From positions 13,855,294-13,919,293 of the forward strand of contig CM037778.1 of the NCBI GenBank assembly GCA_021229015.1: DNA of 64,000 bases, written 5' to 3'. The position numbers and the translations under genes were made by a program. Every line of letters begins with the position of its first letter. Position 1 is the first letter of the stretch. A model generated the notes under the pieces. It did not search any database. It saw only the letters and a program-made list of their open reading frames with translations, and had not been told where the DNA came from. This document shows positions 45,481-57,866 of the stretch, piece by piece. This stretch comes from Solen grandis (Eukaryota; Mollusca; Bivalvia; Adapedonta; Solenidae).

Positions 45481-46340
45481 AGCCCGTTAATCTCTATTTG
45501 AAACATGAAAAATATAAATGGAGCGAATTCCAAGAGATTGCAAGCATATCAAATCTACAGAATACCACCGCTTTTTTCAGAGGGGCCTTGGATGCAGTTC
45601 ACAACAATCAGGAAGCACTTAAAAGATTATTTCATGCCATGATGGAAGTACAACAAATCAAACTTTAACACCATCCATAAAGTACAGGGCGAAAATATGA
45701 TATTCAACAACATTAACAACATCTCCAAGGAAGCATCCAAAATAATGGAATTGTTTTAAAATGGACCCAATTTGCCAAAACTTGAAACGGTCTGAGAACC
45801 AGGAAGTTTACAATATTCCATCATATGACAAACTTTTTAGGCTAATAATTCTTATTCAACTGTTATTCTACACTTATTACACATAATTCAATTAATTTAA
45901 ATAATACTATTTGATATACTCACAGCATGTTTTGTGAAAACAAATAACAATTCAACACATCAGTAGCAGCTAACAAATTCGACCAGGAAAAACCAGAGAA
46001 GGCTACCGCTCTCCGACCAAATAAACAGATCACGTGATGTATGTTGTGACATATTTTTTTCCCTTTTTTTTCTTTTCGTTTTCTTTGAAAATAAATGCTG
46101 AATTAATTAAACCAAAGATGAAATTATATCTTATTTAAAATAATAACTTTTATTTCAAAATATTGCAACGATTGACCAAGAAATGTGGTTTAATTATTCT
46201 AAAAATAAACCTGATGTAATTAGTGGAAATACCATAATTAGATATCACTTCAAAAAGAAGAACATGCAGTCGATTTTTCTTATTTTGAATAGAATTGTAT
46301 CAGTTTAATGCCCCTATCAATGCACCGTCTTGCAGTTTTT
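45481..46340. other. LINE remnant tail and intergenic
   Basis: Sequence up to about 45760 may be a decayed downstream part of the LINE. The remainder is AT-rich without genes. Confidence 0.35.
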
Positions 46341-46375
46341 GTCGACACAAACACACACACACACACACACACACA
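46341..46375. repeat. CA microsatellite
   Basis: A run of about 13 CA units at 46347-46373. Confidence 0.9.
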
Positions 46376-46984
46376 AAAGAAAAAGAAACCGAAAGTAGAA
46401 CTCGGTATATCGTGAGAAACATATCGTGAAGAAAGTCCAGTTGTCAAATTCGTTAGCCGTGTAAATAACTGCTAATTTTATAAATGTTTAGTGTGATATT
46501 TATGTGTAGAGAGGGGTATTGGTAGTGGGTTAATAGCCATGTAAACAGATATGAGTTGCTGCCAAATCAGTTTAATTAATTGGTTTGTTTTGAGGAGATT
46601 TGTTTGCTTTGGGTGAATATTGTATATGATCTCATCGTAGCTCACGTTACGTGACGTAACCGTAACGTCATGGAAATCTTTACCCGTTTCACGTTCTACT
46701 TTTAAATTAAATTTCAATGTACAGATTGGAACAAGATTCTATATCTTTCACGGTTTCTACAGTTAGATATGAATTATATCACCACTTATATGATCGATCA
46801 GTATCTTATCGAAATTCATACTTGATAATTTTGTGTATATAAACGGCACGTAAGGGTGGTAGACGCTCGCTTTACGATCCTAGGGGTGGGAAATGTAACA
46901 GCCGGTATATACTTTATCGAATAATATTTAATGTATGGGTGAGTTTCCTCTTTGTTTCATGAAATATAGGAAATGTTGCTGGTC

Positions 46985-47170
46985 GTGTTAGAATTGCCTA
47001 TAAATATATCGAAATACTTACAATACACTAATGCAAGAGTGTCAGTAAATATGTTAAAATATTTACACAATACTAAAACAAGATTGTCAGTAAATATGTT
47101 AAAATACTTACACAATACTGATGCAGGATTCTCTGGAAATATAATTAAATATTTATACAATACTAATATG
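46985..47170. repeat. 45-bp tandem array, 4 copies
   Basis: Units contain GTCAGTAAATATGTTAAAAT and TTTACACAATACTAA. They begin near 46996, 47041, 47086 and 47131; the outer two are more diverged. The period is divisible by three, which explains the open frames on both strands. Confidence 0.8.
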
Positions 47171-48147
47171 TAAAAGGCAAAGCCTCGAAGCGAGCGCAGA
47201 TTTTATTGTCTTGACTTGGCATGGGTTTATTACTGCCTCTAGTAGTCTCTTTTGATAGTACGTGCTACTGGACTTTTCCTAGAGTATCGAGTTCCCATAA
47301 GAGGACGAGACTACATCCTCACCTTTAGATTAAATATACTCCCGAATGCATCAATATATTCCCTTCAAATGTAATAAGTTGGTAATTGAAAACAATTTTA
47401 AAAAAAAAACTGTCCAAAACCAACAACAAACTATTTCCAAAATGGCGTCTTCAGTTGTCACTACTGAACTCGAAATAAATCTGTCGCGTGTATGGTGGAC
47501 ATAAATAGATAATGTCTATAAACAAAAATTGTAATGAAGTTATGTGTTCTTCGTAACAGCACATATTGTTGTTTAAGATTTAAGATGAGCCAAATGAGAA
47601 CAAGAAACATCATACTCATTGTGGTCATACATCGGGAGATACAATTGTTTTTCCAGAGCTTTAAATTGTACCCCTTCATATAGAGAGCCCTAGAATTGTG
47701 TGAAAAGTGTGATTTTTGCTTTAACAACAACTAAATGACTTCCGTCTATAGGATTGTTGAGAAGTGTATCAAACATGCATTATTTTAAGAACTGTTCTTT
47801 GTTCAGTGAATCCAATAATCGTTAACGTGAGCGGTTGCATCCTTTTTAAATTGCAGAGTGTAAGCAGGTTGCCAAATTGCAAATGCTAACGGTCGCCTTC
47901 ACTGAACGCATGGCAGCTGTTGGCTTACATAAATCTGTCATCGTCTGCTAGCTGAGAGTTATCGGTAGATTTAACGGGTGGTTTGGAAGAAAAATTAGAT
48001 AAAAGAAGCATAAATGAAAATGGTATTAATTTGGTACCTTTTTTTATTAAATGAATGTTTTTATATTTTTTCCTTACATTTAAGAAAAATATAGTTTTGA
48101 AACAAGGATCAATAAATTTTGAGAATTATTGGTGTTTTCCATGTTAA
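47171..48147. other. intergenic, no gene confirmed
   Basis: AT-rich. At 47441 an AAAATGGCGTC motif (YY1-like, including an ATG) starts a 20-codon frame that ends at a TAA; not called as a gene. Confidence 0.35.
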
Positions 48148-48890
48148 ATTACGTCCAAAGGTACCCGGTACGTTGCTGCCAATTAAAAAAAATCTATGAC
48201 CTTATATATAAGAAGGTAACTTCCTCCACTGAAAATGTACATCATGTCGTTTCAATTGTCGTAACTCCTTTGAAAATTGGCTGATTTTCATAAAATCGGT
48301 CTTATTTTGCGTGGAAGTGGTGAATAAAGATTATCAGGTACAAAAAAAAACACCCCTTGCCAAAGGAATCGCACCACAACAGTCCGCGAAGTCGAAAACG
48401 TGTTCGGTCGGAAGAGATCTGACCGACGGAATCTCGCCAATCTCTCCCGTGTAAAACTAAAGAAAAACTAAAGCTACAATATCAGCATTAAATTGTACAG
48501 ACATATACTGATACAAGAAACTAATAAACCAAACATGAATACTCATTCATATCTTATTCGACCTTTTTTCTGCCTTTTTAAAAATTCATCCGACTCTACC
48601 TTGACCGATGATCAGCTTAAACTGCAGATTCTCTTCAGTTTCTATTGATCGTCTCGGTGACATTGCTGATGTAGTGTTGTTTTCGATTTAGTCACAAAAT
48701 CTTCTCAAAACAATGGATTTCAAGTCAGCACAAGTGTTCATTTCAGGTATATTTGTTTGTTTCATCAGTATCTATCCATACAAGTCAACACTGATATTGT
48801 GGCTTTAGTTTTACCGTGATATTAGGTCATTGATTTTTTTAATGGGCAGCAACGTACCTGGTACCTTTGGTTACGTCACGCAGAACATAA
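48148..48890. mobile_element. TIR element with 6-bp TTACGT duplication
   Basis: Left: TTACGT then CCAAAGGTACCCGGTACGTT and GCTGCCAATTAAAAAAAATC. Right, inverted: the complement reads CCAAAGGTACCAGGTACGTT and GCTGCCCATTAAAAAAATC, followed on the + strand by TTACGT. The TIRs are about 45 bp with few mismatches. The interior of about 650 bp contains no protein-coding frame. The superfamily is not assigned. Confidence 0.7.
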
Positions 48891-50280
48891 ATGAATTAAT
48901 TCAATTAATCCTCACACTTTATGGATATATGAACACATCAACTTGGATAGGATACGTTATATATACTAAACTTGTTAACAATTGACTTCTCTGTAAATTA
49001 TGTAAGACTTTTATTTCATTTAAAAAGACTAGGTTATAAATAAAAAGAAAAATATTGCATATTTACAGGGTGCATGTTATCAAAAAAAAAATGAAAATAA
49101 TAAACAAGAAAATATATACAAAGGAATTGTGTGTTTTACCAATAACATGACCAAATTACATCTTAATACTTTTACCAAAGTGAAGCCCATGCATATAAAT
49201 TACCAACAAACAAAATAACCATATGATTATTTCAGGGTTGAAATATAAATTTTGTGAGTGGGATTTTGTCTGCTGTGTAAACACATAACACATAATGACA
49301 CATAATTATATATGTTGCCCGTCTCGAGCTACGCTCGCTATAAACAAAGCAGACGAATGATTTTGTGAAGGGCAAGGTCGCACGATTTACCAAATTTTGC
49401 AACGTCATTGAAATATGCGCATCTTATTTTTACTGTAACATAAAATGTTTCTATTAGAAATAAAATATTTTACATTTCCAGTGCGTTTATCGTGTAAAAC
49501 TATTTGTTCAATCTACCTACATATATTTTAATTGTAACGTCAAAGTCAATATTTCACCCATCACAGGCACGTAAATTGGTAAACCTGATGACGAAAGTTT
49601 TCAAAACGTTAGTAGTTGAACAAATATTTACAACTACGCGTTACCGTAGAGTTGCGCTCGCTATTAAAGACAATAAATAGTTCGAAAATTAAGGTTAGTA
49701 AAATTTTGTTGAAACAAACCATATTGAAAAGGCTGCTATAAAAAGACTGCGTCTTACCATGTTGTAAAAGTCATTGTTTTATCGATAAATAATTTTCTGT
49801 TTCGAACGGGACCCAGGACGTGGTGTTGTTCTATAGTTCCTGACTTCTTTTACTTCAACTTCAGATATTTGGTGAATATGTCTATGCTTGAACTAACTTA
49901 CTTCAATGAATGTTTTCATATACCACAAACTGCAATCATACCCTCCATACCTTCTCGATACACGTTTTAGCTATTCATCAAATGATGTCTTCTTTTACAA
50001 AATGATGAACATACTAGGCAAAAATACTTTTTTCTCGCACATTTGTAAATGTACACAAGCAACAGAAACGTCCATTATGTTAAGATAGATGTACGATAGA
50101 TCTATGTACAGTTCTGCTTGACAAATAATTTTTAGTTGTGTGACGTAGTACCTACTTTCTGAGGGTCCAATTACCTACATTTAAAACCAAATAACCTCAT
50201 AACTTTGTATAAATGAACAAACGATTGAAGAAAAAAAAACTGTAACACAGATATGCTGAGATTCAGCCAAAATGTTGAAA
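48891..50280. other. intergenic, no gene seen
   Basis: AT-rich. Short unlinked CTACGCTCGCT and GCGCTCGCTAT motifs occur near 49330 and 49653. No coding sequence is recognised. Confidence 0.35.
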
Positions 50281-50600
50281 ACTCAATTTTGAGTAATTGT
50301 TCCTTCCCATGGGAAGGAACATCTATAGTCAACTTGACAGTTTCAGATTCGCTTCCTGCGGAGCTGTTATCCCGCTTAGTATCTGAATTGCCTCATGATA
50401 CCTACGATGAGACGGGATCCAATCGGAAGTGACGTGATAGCAGAAACTGCCATTTATCCGCCATTTTAACGTTTTTGATGGTGTTGGTTTTCTGTTAAGT
50501 TATCAGCAAATCAGTGGCGGATCAGGTGATATTAACTATAAACGTGATATCACGTGATGTGCGCCATTTATACGCCATTTTATCGACCATTTTTAGTCAG
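50281..50600. promoter_or_regulatory. candidate regulatory region with palindromes and YY1-like motifs
   Basis: A perfect 22-bp palindrome centred on CCCATGGG lies at 50299-50320, immediately after an ACTCAA-TT-TTGAGT hairpin. Over the next 280 bp, GCCATTTA/CGCCATTTTA motifs occur four times (50451-50470 and 50562-50583), with a GACCATTTTT near 50584. GCCATNTT is the YY1 core. GC content is higher than in the surroundings. Promoter function is inference only. Confidence 0.3.
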
Positions 50601-51582
50601 TCTAGCAGGTGCGTGCAGGTTTAAATTACGGCTTCGTGTTGTCCCGATTAAGAAAACACGATATCAGCCTAAATTGAACTTAGCCCTATTAAAGTCCGTG
50701 AATTTCTTGCTTCATTTCCTGTGCTACCATGACTTAAAGAAAAAAAAAACATAAGAAAGTTTTGACTTGGAGAGAAATGTTCAACCACCTACAGTTTGTC
50801 CTTTTCGTACTCTAAGGTTATCCCTTCCATATGCAAATGCTGAAAAACGGCTTTCACTTCATACTTAATAATTTAGAAATGCCCTGGAAGGAAATTTTGG
50901 TAGGCTAAAACTTGTAAAATACATAGTTATGGGAAACAATAATTGTATGTAGCATAAAACACAAAAGAACTATTTTCCCTGTGATGTTGCGTAACTTTCA
51001 CTTTACCATGCGGAGGAGTATAGTTTCTATCGATACAAAGGTGGCTCGTGCCTGAATTTGGATGGTAGATGTGCAGGTATTGTTTATTTAGTTGTGTTAC
51101 AAACTTACACTAGTCTATATAGAAAAATAGAAAGCTTGAATTCCGATACAGATCCGCATAACTTACTAATAATCACATCAAGCTGTCTCAGATACATTGA
51201 GATATCTCCAGGGGTTATTTGTTGCTCTGTAGAATGGTGATAGATGTATATATCTGCTATCAGAAGTTACTACGGACACAGTATGGAGCCACTGAATTGC
51301 ATATATAAATAGAAACTTTGCCGTCGCTCGGTAGTACAAATCAAAGCGCCGATAGTGCTAAGAGAGCAGTATTGTTGCATTTCTTTTGGTTATCAAAGTA
51401 ACTTTAATAAAAGGGGGTCAAATTTTCGCGGTCATTACAAGAAATAAAGATGAATGCACCATTTGTTTCATCAGACTGTTAAGAATTGGCACTTCGCCAC
51501 TTTTAATCTCCCTATTTCTATAGCCTACAATGAACAGTTGTTTATTATTTTAATATAAGTTTGATATTTGGCAAAAACTAAG
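50601..51582. other. intergenic, no gene seen
   Basis: Open frames at 50554-50754 and 51058-51240 have no recognisable domain and no supporting splice context. Confidence 0.35.
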
Positions 51583-51815
51583 TTACACTGCATATCTGCA
51601 GCTCGTCAAACCCTCCTCCACTTGAGACACACACAATTTCAGTGCCTTCAGCGCTTTGATTAACTTATTTCTTTTACGTCGACTAGGAAACGGGTTCTTG
51701 CATTTTTTCGACGGTTCCTGGTCTGGAGCCGTACTTTGCGCCAAGAAAAAACGATTCTTGCCCCAGAGCGGAGTACGAGTCAGCAACCTTCGTGTCTGCA
51801 GTATCTCCAATTGAA
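51583..51815 (-). CDS. candidate terminal exon, unknown basic protein
   Basis: On the minus strand a long T tract followed by TTTTTTCAG forms a strong 3' splice site, after which about 75 codons stay open to TAA at 51583-51585. Codons read QLEILQTRRLLTRTPLWGKN, then a segment ending in the dibasic SRRKRNK, then LIKALKALKLCVSQVEEGLT and a C-terminal SCRYAV. The RRKR site and two late cysteines could suit a processed secreted precursor, but I recognise no family. Codon usage is more GC-rich than the surroundings. Upstream exons, which would lie at higher coordinates, were not identified. Confidence 0.4.
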
Positions 51816-52030
51816 CTGAAAAAATTATGAACAAAAAAAAAAAAAAAAAAAAAAAGTACATAGGTGAGTCAGTTTATATTTGTATCCGTCTGCAGAAGAC
51901 GGCATTTTTGTGCAACACCACAATATAGTTTGTATCATTTGGCACCATCAACACATAACAACAACTTAATCATTACTGCTATGTCCTCTTTACTGAGACA
52001 ACAGATCATGTTAGTCACATCCCAGATAGC
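51816..52030. other. poly-A/T tract and unassigned sequence
   Basis: A run of about 25 A (51833-51855) is the polypyrimidine tract of the minus-strand splice site, possibly expanded by slippage. The rest has no recognised feature. Confidence 0.4.
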
Positions 52031-52258
52031 AAGGGTATATGGGACCCATATGGGCTGTATCTGGGTATGCCTATATGGGCTAAACTATGTGGGACCCATA
52101 TATATAGTTTTTACCCATAAGGGACCCATATGGGCTGTATCTGGGTATGCCTATATGGGCTAAACTATGTGGGATCCATATATATAGTTTTTACCCATAA
52201 GGGACCCATATGGGCTGTATCTGGGTATGACTATATGGGCTAAACTATGTGGGATCAA
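52031..52258 (+). repeat. 80-bp tandem repeat, 3 copies
   Basis: Units start at 52041, 52121 and 52201, each containing GGGACCCATATGGGCTGTAT, CTGGGTATG(C/A)CTATATGGGC and TAAACTATGTGGGA. Many inner segments are palindromic around CCATATGG. Differences between units are one or two bases. Confidence 0.92.
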
Positions 52259-52351
52259 TTAATTTTTTGTTGAGACTTTTGTAAGTGTATTATTTTATTA
52301 TTGAGTTAGCAATAAAAAGTATAACGAATGCAAGTAGAAATTCCACACAAA

Positions 52352-52524
52352 AGAGGGCCTCCGTGGCAGATTGGGTATAGTCGCTGACTTAAACACTCAC
52401 TCAGCCCCTCACTGCGTGGGTTCGAGGACCGGCAGGGTCATTCGGATTTTCATGTGAGGAAGCCGGACGTCTCTATATGACTGAAATACTGTCGAAGCGA
52501 ATGTAAACTCAAATAGTCAAGTCC
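52352..52524 (+). mobile_element. tRNA-derived SINE, family B
   Basis: The head GGGCCTCCGTGGCAGATTGG and the B box GGGTTCGAGGACC are tRNA-like. Then come CAGGGTCATTCGGATTTTCA, a shortened body, and the tail TATATGACTGAAATACTGTC with ATAGTCAAGTCC. It has a more complete 5' head than the 23.0-kb copy but a deleted middle. Confidence 0.78.
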
Positions 52525-52614
52525 ACACAAAAAATTCAAGCAATTTACCAGGAGTAAAATACTTATCCAAATTAATTGGATTTTTTGGTAAACGAAGATA
52601 ATAATTGATGATAA

Positions 52615-52692
52615 AAACGTGGCAATGATGAGACTCGAACATAGGGGAAATGGCTTTGCATACATTGTGCTTTACCTCTAGGCCATTAGCTC
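52615..52692 (-). mobile_element. tRNA-like SINE head (minus strand)
   Basis: The complement contains an A-box-like ATGGCCTAGAGGTAAAGC and a B box, ATGTTCGAGTCTC, spaced as in a tRNA. No acceptor stem can be paired. It is likely the head of another SINE whose body extends toward 52530. Confidence 0.5.
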
Positions 52693-54125
52693 AGTTTATC
52701 AGTAATGTTTTCTTTACTGGTATGAAAAACGTACTATATAGGCCAAACATTTTAACGACATTATACGATTTCTTCCGAGTTCGTATAAAGATAATGAGTG
52801 TCAGGTCATTATTTATAAACAATAATGGGAGAACTGAAAAATAAACAATATTGTTGTATCGTATGCCTAAAAGGACACCTGTATGCACAATTAAAACAAA
52901 ATTTACATTCCGTTTGTTGTTGTTGTTGTTTTTATCATTATTATTATTATTATTAACTAGAGCTCGGACATTAAAAGGTATCTATTTAAGAAATCAGGAA
53001 ACTGTTTATTAAGTCATATCCTCTTTATGAAATTGTTTTTGCTATCGATTATCATTAAAGAATAAATAATAGCATTTGTTAAAAAAACGTATATGTTAAA
53101 TATGTATTCGGCTCAAATTTCAAATAAATTTAAGATATGAAAATTTTCTCTTTTTGAAACATTAAAGCCATAAAATGATATCTGCGAAAATGTACTAGTA
53201 TGTAAAGCCCGGTGACACCAGTATAATCAAGAAACAAAAAACAAAAATGTTCCGGGGGTTTACAGAAATGTGTCCGCAATTTTCGGAAAGGCTCGCTGAA
53301 ATTTATTATGCCTTGAGTACCGTGAGTTCACATAATTTCCTTTTTTTTTTCCTTCTTTTTTTTTTTTGAAATCACAAAATAATCATGCGGAATTCGAGCC
53401 ATTTATGATTTCCTTTATTGAAGTAATAGATACTACCCAAGAAACACGTTGAACTGGAACTCTACATGGTTGCCTAATGTCGGTGTAATATTGTCATTCC
53501 CCTACATTTAATTTAAAAGGAAAATTTAATTGGGCGAAAAAAGCTTGCAGCCTGTTTATTGCCACATTTATATTCATGACGTTCCGAATGCGATGGGACT
53601 GTTCCCGACTATGTTAGGTAATCTTTGTATGTATTCGTCAGCTAACGAGAATGTGGTATTTAAAGATTTTCGTCATTTTCATATAACTTGTCCGTTTCAA
53701 TATTCTGACTTTTCTGGGAATATAAATGCTCCACGCTATATTTTCATACAGTATTTCAACATACAACTTTTGTCAAGACCGAATAAATCATCATTGTTTT
53801 GGCTCTAAATATTTGAAATATGTAATAAATTGAAACTATACCCAATCTATTTTAAAAATTGGATTTACCATTGCCTGCTTGGATTGCCTAATTCAAAATA
53901 TCTTTAAAATCTACAGATTTGTGAGAATTACTTCGAAGTTTACCAATTCCATCGAAGACATACCGAGTGGTTTTGATTTTTTAAGACTTTCAATATACCA
54001 TGCACCATATTTGATTTTAAACTTAAAATTTTTATCCAATAAAAACATATTCAAATTATAGAGTAAAAAACTTTTTTTCTTTCTGACCTGAGTGATACCT
54101 AAATAAGTGAAAAATAGACAGAAGA
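52693..54125. other. intergenic, no gene seen
   Basis: AT-rich, with a GTT/ATT microsatellite near 52913-52955. The 92-codon open frame at 53530-53808 lacks any recognised motif. Confidence 0.35.
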
Positions 54126-54129
54126 AAAT

Positions 54130-54205
54130 TGACCCTACTGGGATTTGAACCCACAGCATTCAATTTTAAAGTAGTTGACAGTAATTCTACCGCATTTACG
54201 GATTT
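54130..54205 (-). mobile_element. tRNA-like SINE head (minus strand)
   Basis: The complement carries the B box GTGGGTTCAAATCCCAGTAG and an A-box-like GCGGTAGAATTACTG. The acceptor stem is absent, so a SINE or tRNA relic is more likely than a gene. Confidence 0.45.
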
Positions 54206-56410
54206 TCTTCAATGAAAGTAATGCACAACGATAGCACTACCTTAAGGAATGATTTGCGACAACAATGTGTATGTCTAATATTGCACATTTAACAGTGCCG
54301 CGAGCCGCCTCTGCCTACTGACGTACTCGGCACGGATAACATTGTCGCGATGAAAAGTACATTAGGCCTAGACTCGACATCCGGTCACTTGTCATTTCTG
54401 GAATAAATGTCAAATTTAGATCATATTAGAGTGAACTCGTAGACAGAGCTACAGCTTCCAGCTAAAAGTCTAGCTTCTCATTGTTTAGAACCCGTTTCGC
54501 TTTCTCTAATAACATAACGGTAGGGCGGAACGTTGAAGATAGTATTTGTCACCATGAGTGTTGAACTTAATAATCAATCTGTTAAATTTCTTTTTCGTCA
54601 AAAAATTGTATTCAATGATTTTAGACAGATTAACGGTTTTGGGTTGGTAACAACCTAACTGTAAGTTTATTTTTTATTATTTGCATTGTTCCATGCCGAC
54701 TGTAACTGTCTTTTGGTCTACATTGCTACAGTAATATTTTGACTTGTACAGTGAAAATGATCAAATACCCTAGTAAAAATATTAACAAAGGCATTCACAT
54801 TTCATTAATCACACTGGTATGTACATCGCTTCCATTATTAGTCTTTTAGTCACTTTCCCGATCAATCGCTGTCGCCCCCTCCATTGTATTTGTTTACGTT
54901 GTACGTGATAAGTAATAAAGGAAGCTATACACATACGAGTGCAGGCACGGACCATGAACAGGGACGAGGGGGCCCACCAACTCTCCAGAGTCCACGACCC
55001 AGTTTTTCGCCACTGTTACGGAAAGTGGCGGAAATCGTCGACACTGACCGGAAGTGCTCTTGCGCAGAAGTCATCTGGAAAATGTCAGCAGTGTGAGATG
55101 ACGAAACTATCGATGTAAGTTCAATTTTGAGTGTAGTGTTTAGAAGAAATTATGATTCTCATACTGGATTTCCTACACAATGAACTCATTCAAGGATATT
55201 CAAATGATATCGTTATTATAAAATCCGGCGTAGAGGTTCGATCTCCAAACCTGAGGTTGAATAAGCTCCCTGGTAGCGGGCAGCCTGCGGCCCCCTGGTA
55301 GCGAGTGGCCACACGTAACTAACCTCCGAGCGACAGAATGAATGAAGAAGTAAACAGTTAAAATGATTTATTTTGCAGACTAATTTTCCAATCACATTGT
55401 AACATACTATATAGATTCTATATTCAAAGCTGTCAGACCTCGGTCAAGAGGTGTAGACTTATTTATAGGTGTAGAATTCTTGAATACTGTGAAATGAACT
55501 ATTTACAGTGTATCAGGTCTATTTATGTGAATGATAGTGAAAAAGGTTTTCGGGACTTTAATGGGATAGAGGCCCGGCCAAACTGTGCCACAACTAACTC
55601 CGGGTAGTTTAATCTATGTTTTATTGACACTCACGGATATGAAATTTACATATAACCAAAATACATTTATGTATTCATTTACATTTCAAGATCCAAGTTT
55701 AACATTTAGAACAAGGTAATGACAAATACAATTACATTATTATTTGTCTTAGTTCATGTGAACGTTAAAATCATAATTCTATGTGCATGGTTTTCTTATT
55801 ATCATAATGGTATTTTTACAGAATATTAAGGCTGGCTGTCTTGACTAGGTAACATACAAAATATAAGGTTTACACGCATCTCAAATATACATACATAACA
55901 ATACGTACCGATCCCGTGCCTAAAATTGCACTCGTCTCCCGTCGCTCTCTCACGTGCCAATAGTGAAGATATGCGTTTACAAAGGAACCTGCCTAAAATG
56001 GAATCTGCGAAATGTCAAGTTCGTCTCTCCCAGCTGACGACTGACCACAAACTGACCAAACACTCGCCTCGCTATCGTGATATACTCACAAAGCGCGGGA
56101 AACTATACACAAAGACAAAGAACAGGTTTCCCGTGCACGAGGATTTTTAAAATAAGATGAACACATCCATATCCACAGAGAAGAAACAAAGTGTCAATGC
56201 CGACAGAGAAATTAAAGTGAGAGGTTCTGGTAGGGGTTCCATGTATCAAAATACAGAATTTATATAATGATTAAAATCGACTCTGCTACATGATGTTACC
56301 TTTTGGTATCTAAGTCTATTTAATCTAGGGACGATCTAAAATGCTGACTGTCTATATGGAAACCTGGATCGCAACTGAATTATTTAAAGCGTTTGGCCAA
56401 AAACTGGACA
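54206..56410. other. intergenic, no gene confirmed
   Basis: Includes slightly GC-richer stretches at 54290-54360, 54860-55100 and 55880-56150. A 58-codon frame beginning at ATG 55971 (MRLQRNLPKMESAK) ends at 56150. It is basic and without recognised domain. A B-box-like GAGGTTCGATCTCC at about 55232 hints at a further tRNA-derived fragment. Confidence 0.3.
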
Positions 56411-56424
56411 GGCGCAGTGGTAAC

Positions 56425-56560
56425 ATCGACCCGGTATACGCAAGCGTACACCCCCCCCCCCCCCCCCCCTTGACCCGGTATACACAAGCGTACACCACCA
56501 CCTTGACCCGGTATACACAAGCGTACACCACCACCTTGACCCGGTAATGCACAAGCGCAT
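56425..56560 (+). repeat. 32-bp tandem repeat with poly-C run
   Basis: Four units of TGACCCGGTATACACAAGCG followed by TACACCACCACCT. In the first unit the ACCACC segment has been replaced by about 19 C (56451-56469). The last unit degenerates. Confidence 0.85.
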
Positions 56561-56945
56561 ATGCACCGAATAACCGGAGAACGCTGACAATAACTTGTGA
56601 GTCGTCATTAATTTATACTATAACGCATGCACATAAACAACATGCAGACTAAAGAGATGGACAAATCGCCAAGAAGACAGAAAATAGGGGATATAATTAA
56701 TTACAAGCAATGACAGGTATCAGACACGTGGGAAAATGAAATCAGAAGATAACTGTACGAATCACAAATCGCGAGGTCTGACATTCTTCTATTGTTACAC
56801 TAACAGATTAACGTGCAGTTGAGAACATCACGTGGATCTGAAGTAATAACATTGTATTTCGGTACGGGCAGACAACTCTTGTCAGTACTGTTGTTTGGTA
56901 AGTGCGCAGTACTGATTGTTTCCCTTTACGCAAAAAAATAAAAAA

Positions 56946-57866
56946 CAAGAAATGTTTGTGAAACATATATGCCCCCCTCATATGCCATAAAATGTATATA
57001 GCTATATTACATGCAAGGAGTTTGCCTTCATAATGTTGGCCTGTCACAAAAAATTCTCAAACTTCAAAAATTTGAGTGAAAATATAATGTGCTAAAATGT
57101 GGAACTAAACATTTACTGAAATAAAACCAGACACAATGAGATTTTGAGTTATTAGTCAGACAGTGCTTAAATCGTACAAAATGTTTATAAGAATCCAACT
57201 TATTAATTTGAAAACAGGGTTTTCTACATTTATAAGCAACAACTACATGAGGTTAGGACCTTAAGAGTAAAAATAAAATAGAAGTTATCACTTGGGCAAG
57301 ACATTTATATAATGAAAATATATCAACATGTGACATTGTGAACTTGACCTTTGGATGTTGACACCCAAATCAATAGAGGTCATCTACTCATTATAAGGAA
57401 CAACCACATATAGTCTGAAATAGGAAATTAAAACCCATGAAGTTTGAGACTTAAAGGTCAAATAGAACTTCAAGTTATCACTCGGACAAGGTCTGGTATT
57501 ATACATACACAACATGTGACCTTGACCTTTGAGGTAATGACACCAAAATCAATAGGGATCATCTACTTATCATGAGCAACAACCACATGAAGTTTGAGAC
57601 TTAAAGGTCAAATAGAACTTAAGTTATCACTCGGACAAGGTCTGGTATTATACATACACAACATGTGACCTTGACTTTTGAGGTAATGACACCAAAATCA
57701 ATAGAGGTCATCTACTAATCATGAGCAACAACCACATGAAGTTTGAGACTTAAAGGTCAAATAGAACTTAAGTTATCACTCGGACAAGGTCTGGTCTACC
57801 GACAGACCGAGGGACCGACATGAGCAAAGCAATATACCCCCTCTTCTTCGAAGGGGGGCATAAAAA
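56946..57866 (+). mobile_element. Helentron/HINE-like element, family 2
   Basis: Starts ACAAGAAATGTTTGTGAAAC then ATATATGCCCCCC. It ends GACCGACATGAGCAAAGCAA, TATACCCCC, TCTTCTTCGAA, GGGGGGCATAA, where CCCCC/GGGGG forms a 3' hairpin and GGGGGGCAT mirrors the 5' ATGCCCCCC. The interior has about three tandem units of 149 bp with CAACAACCACATGAAGTTTG and TCACTCGGACAAGGTCTGGT. This layout matches family 1, but the sequence is unrelated. Confidence 0.65.

Noticed and set aside
55926..56150. 74-codon basic open frame as a gene
   Set aside because: Starts at a non-ATG codon unless shortened, and no homology, splice context or signal is seen.
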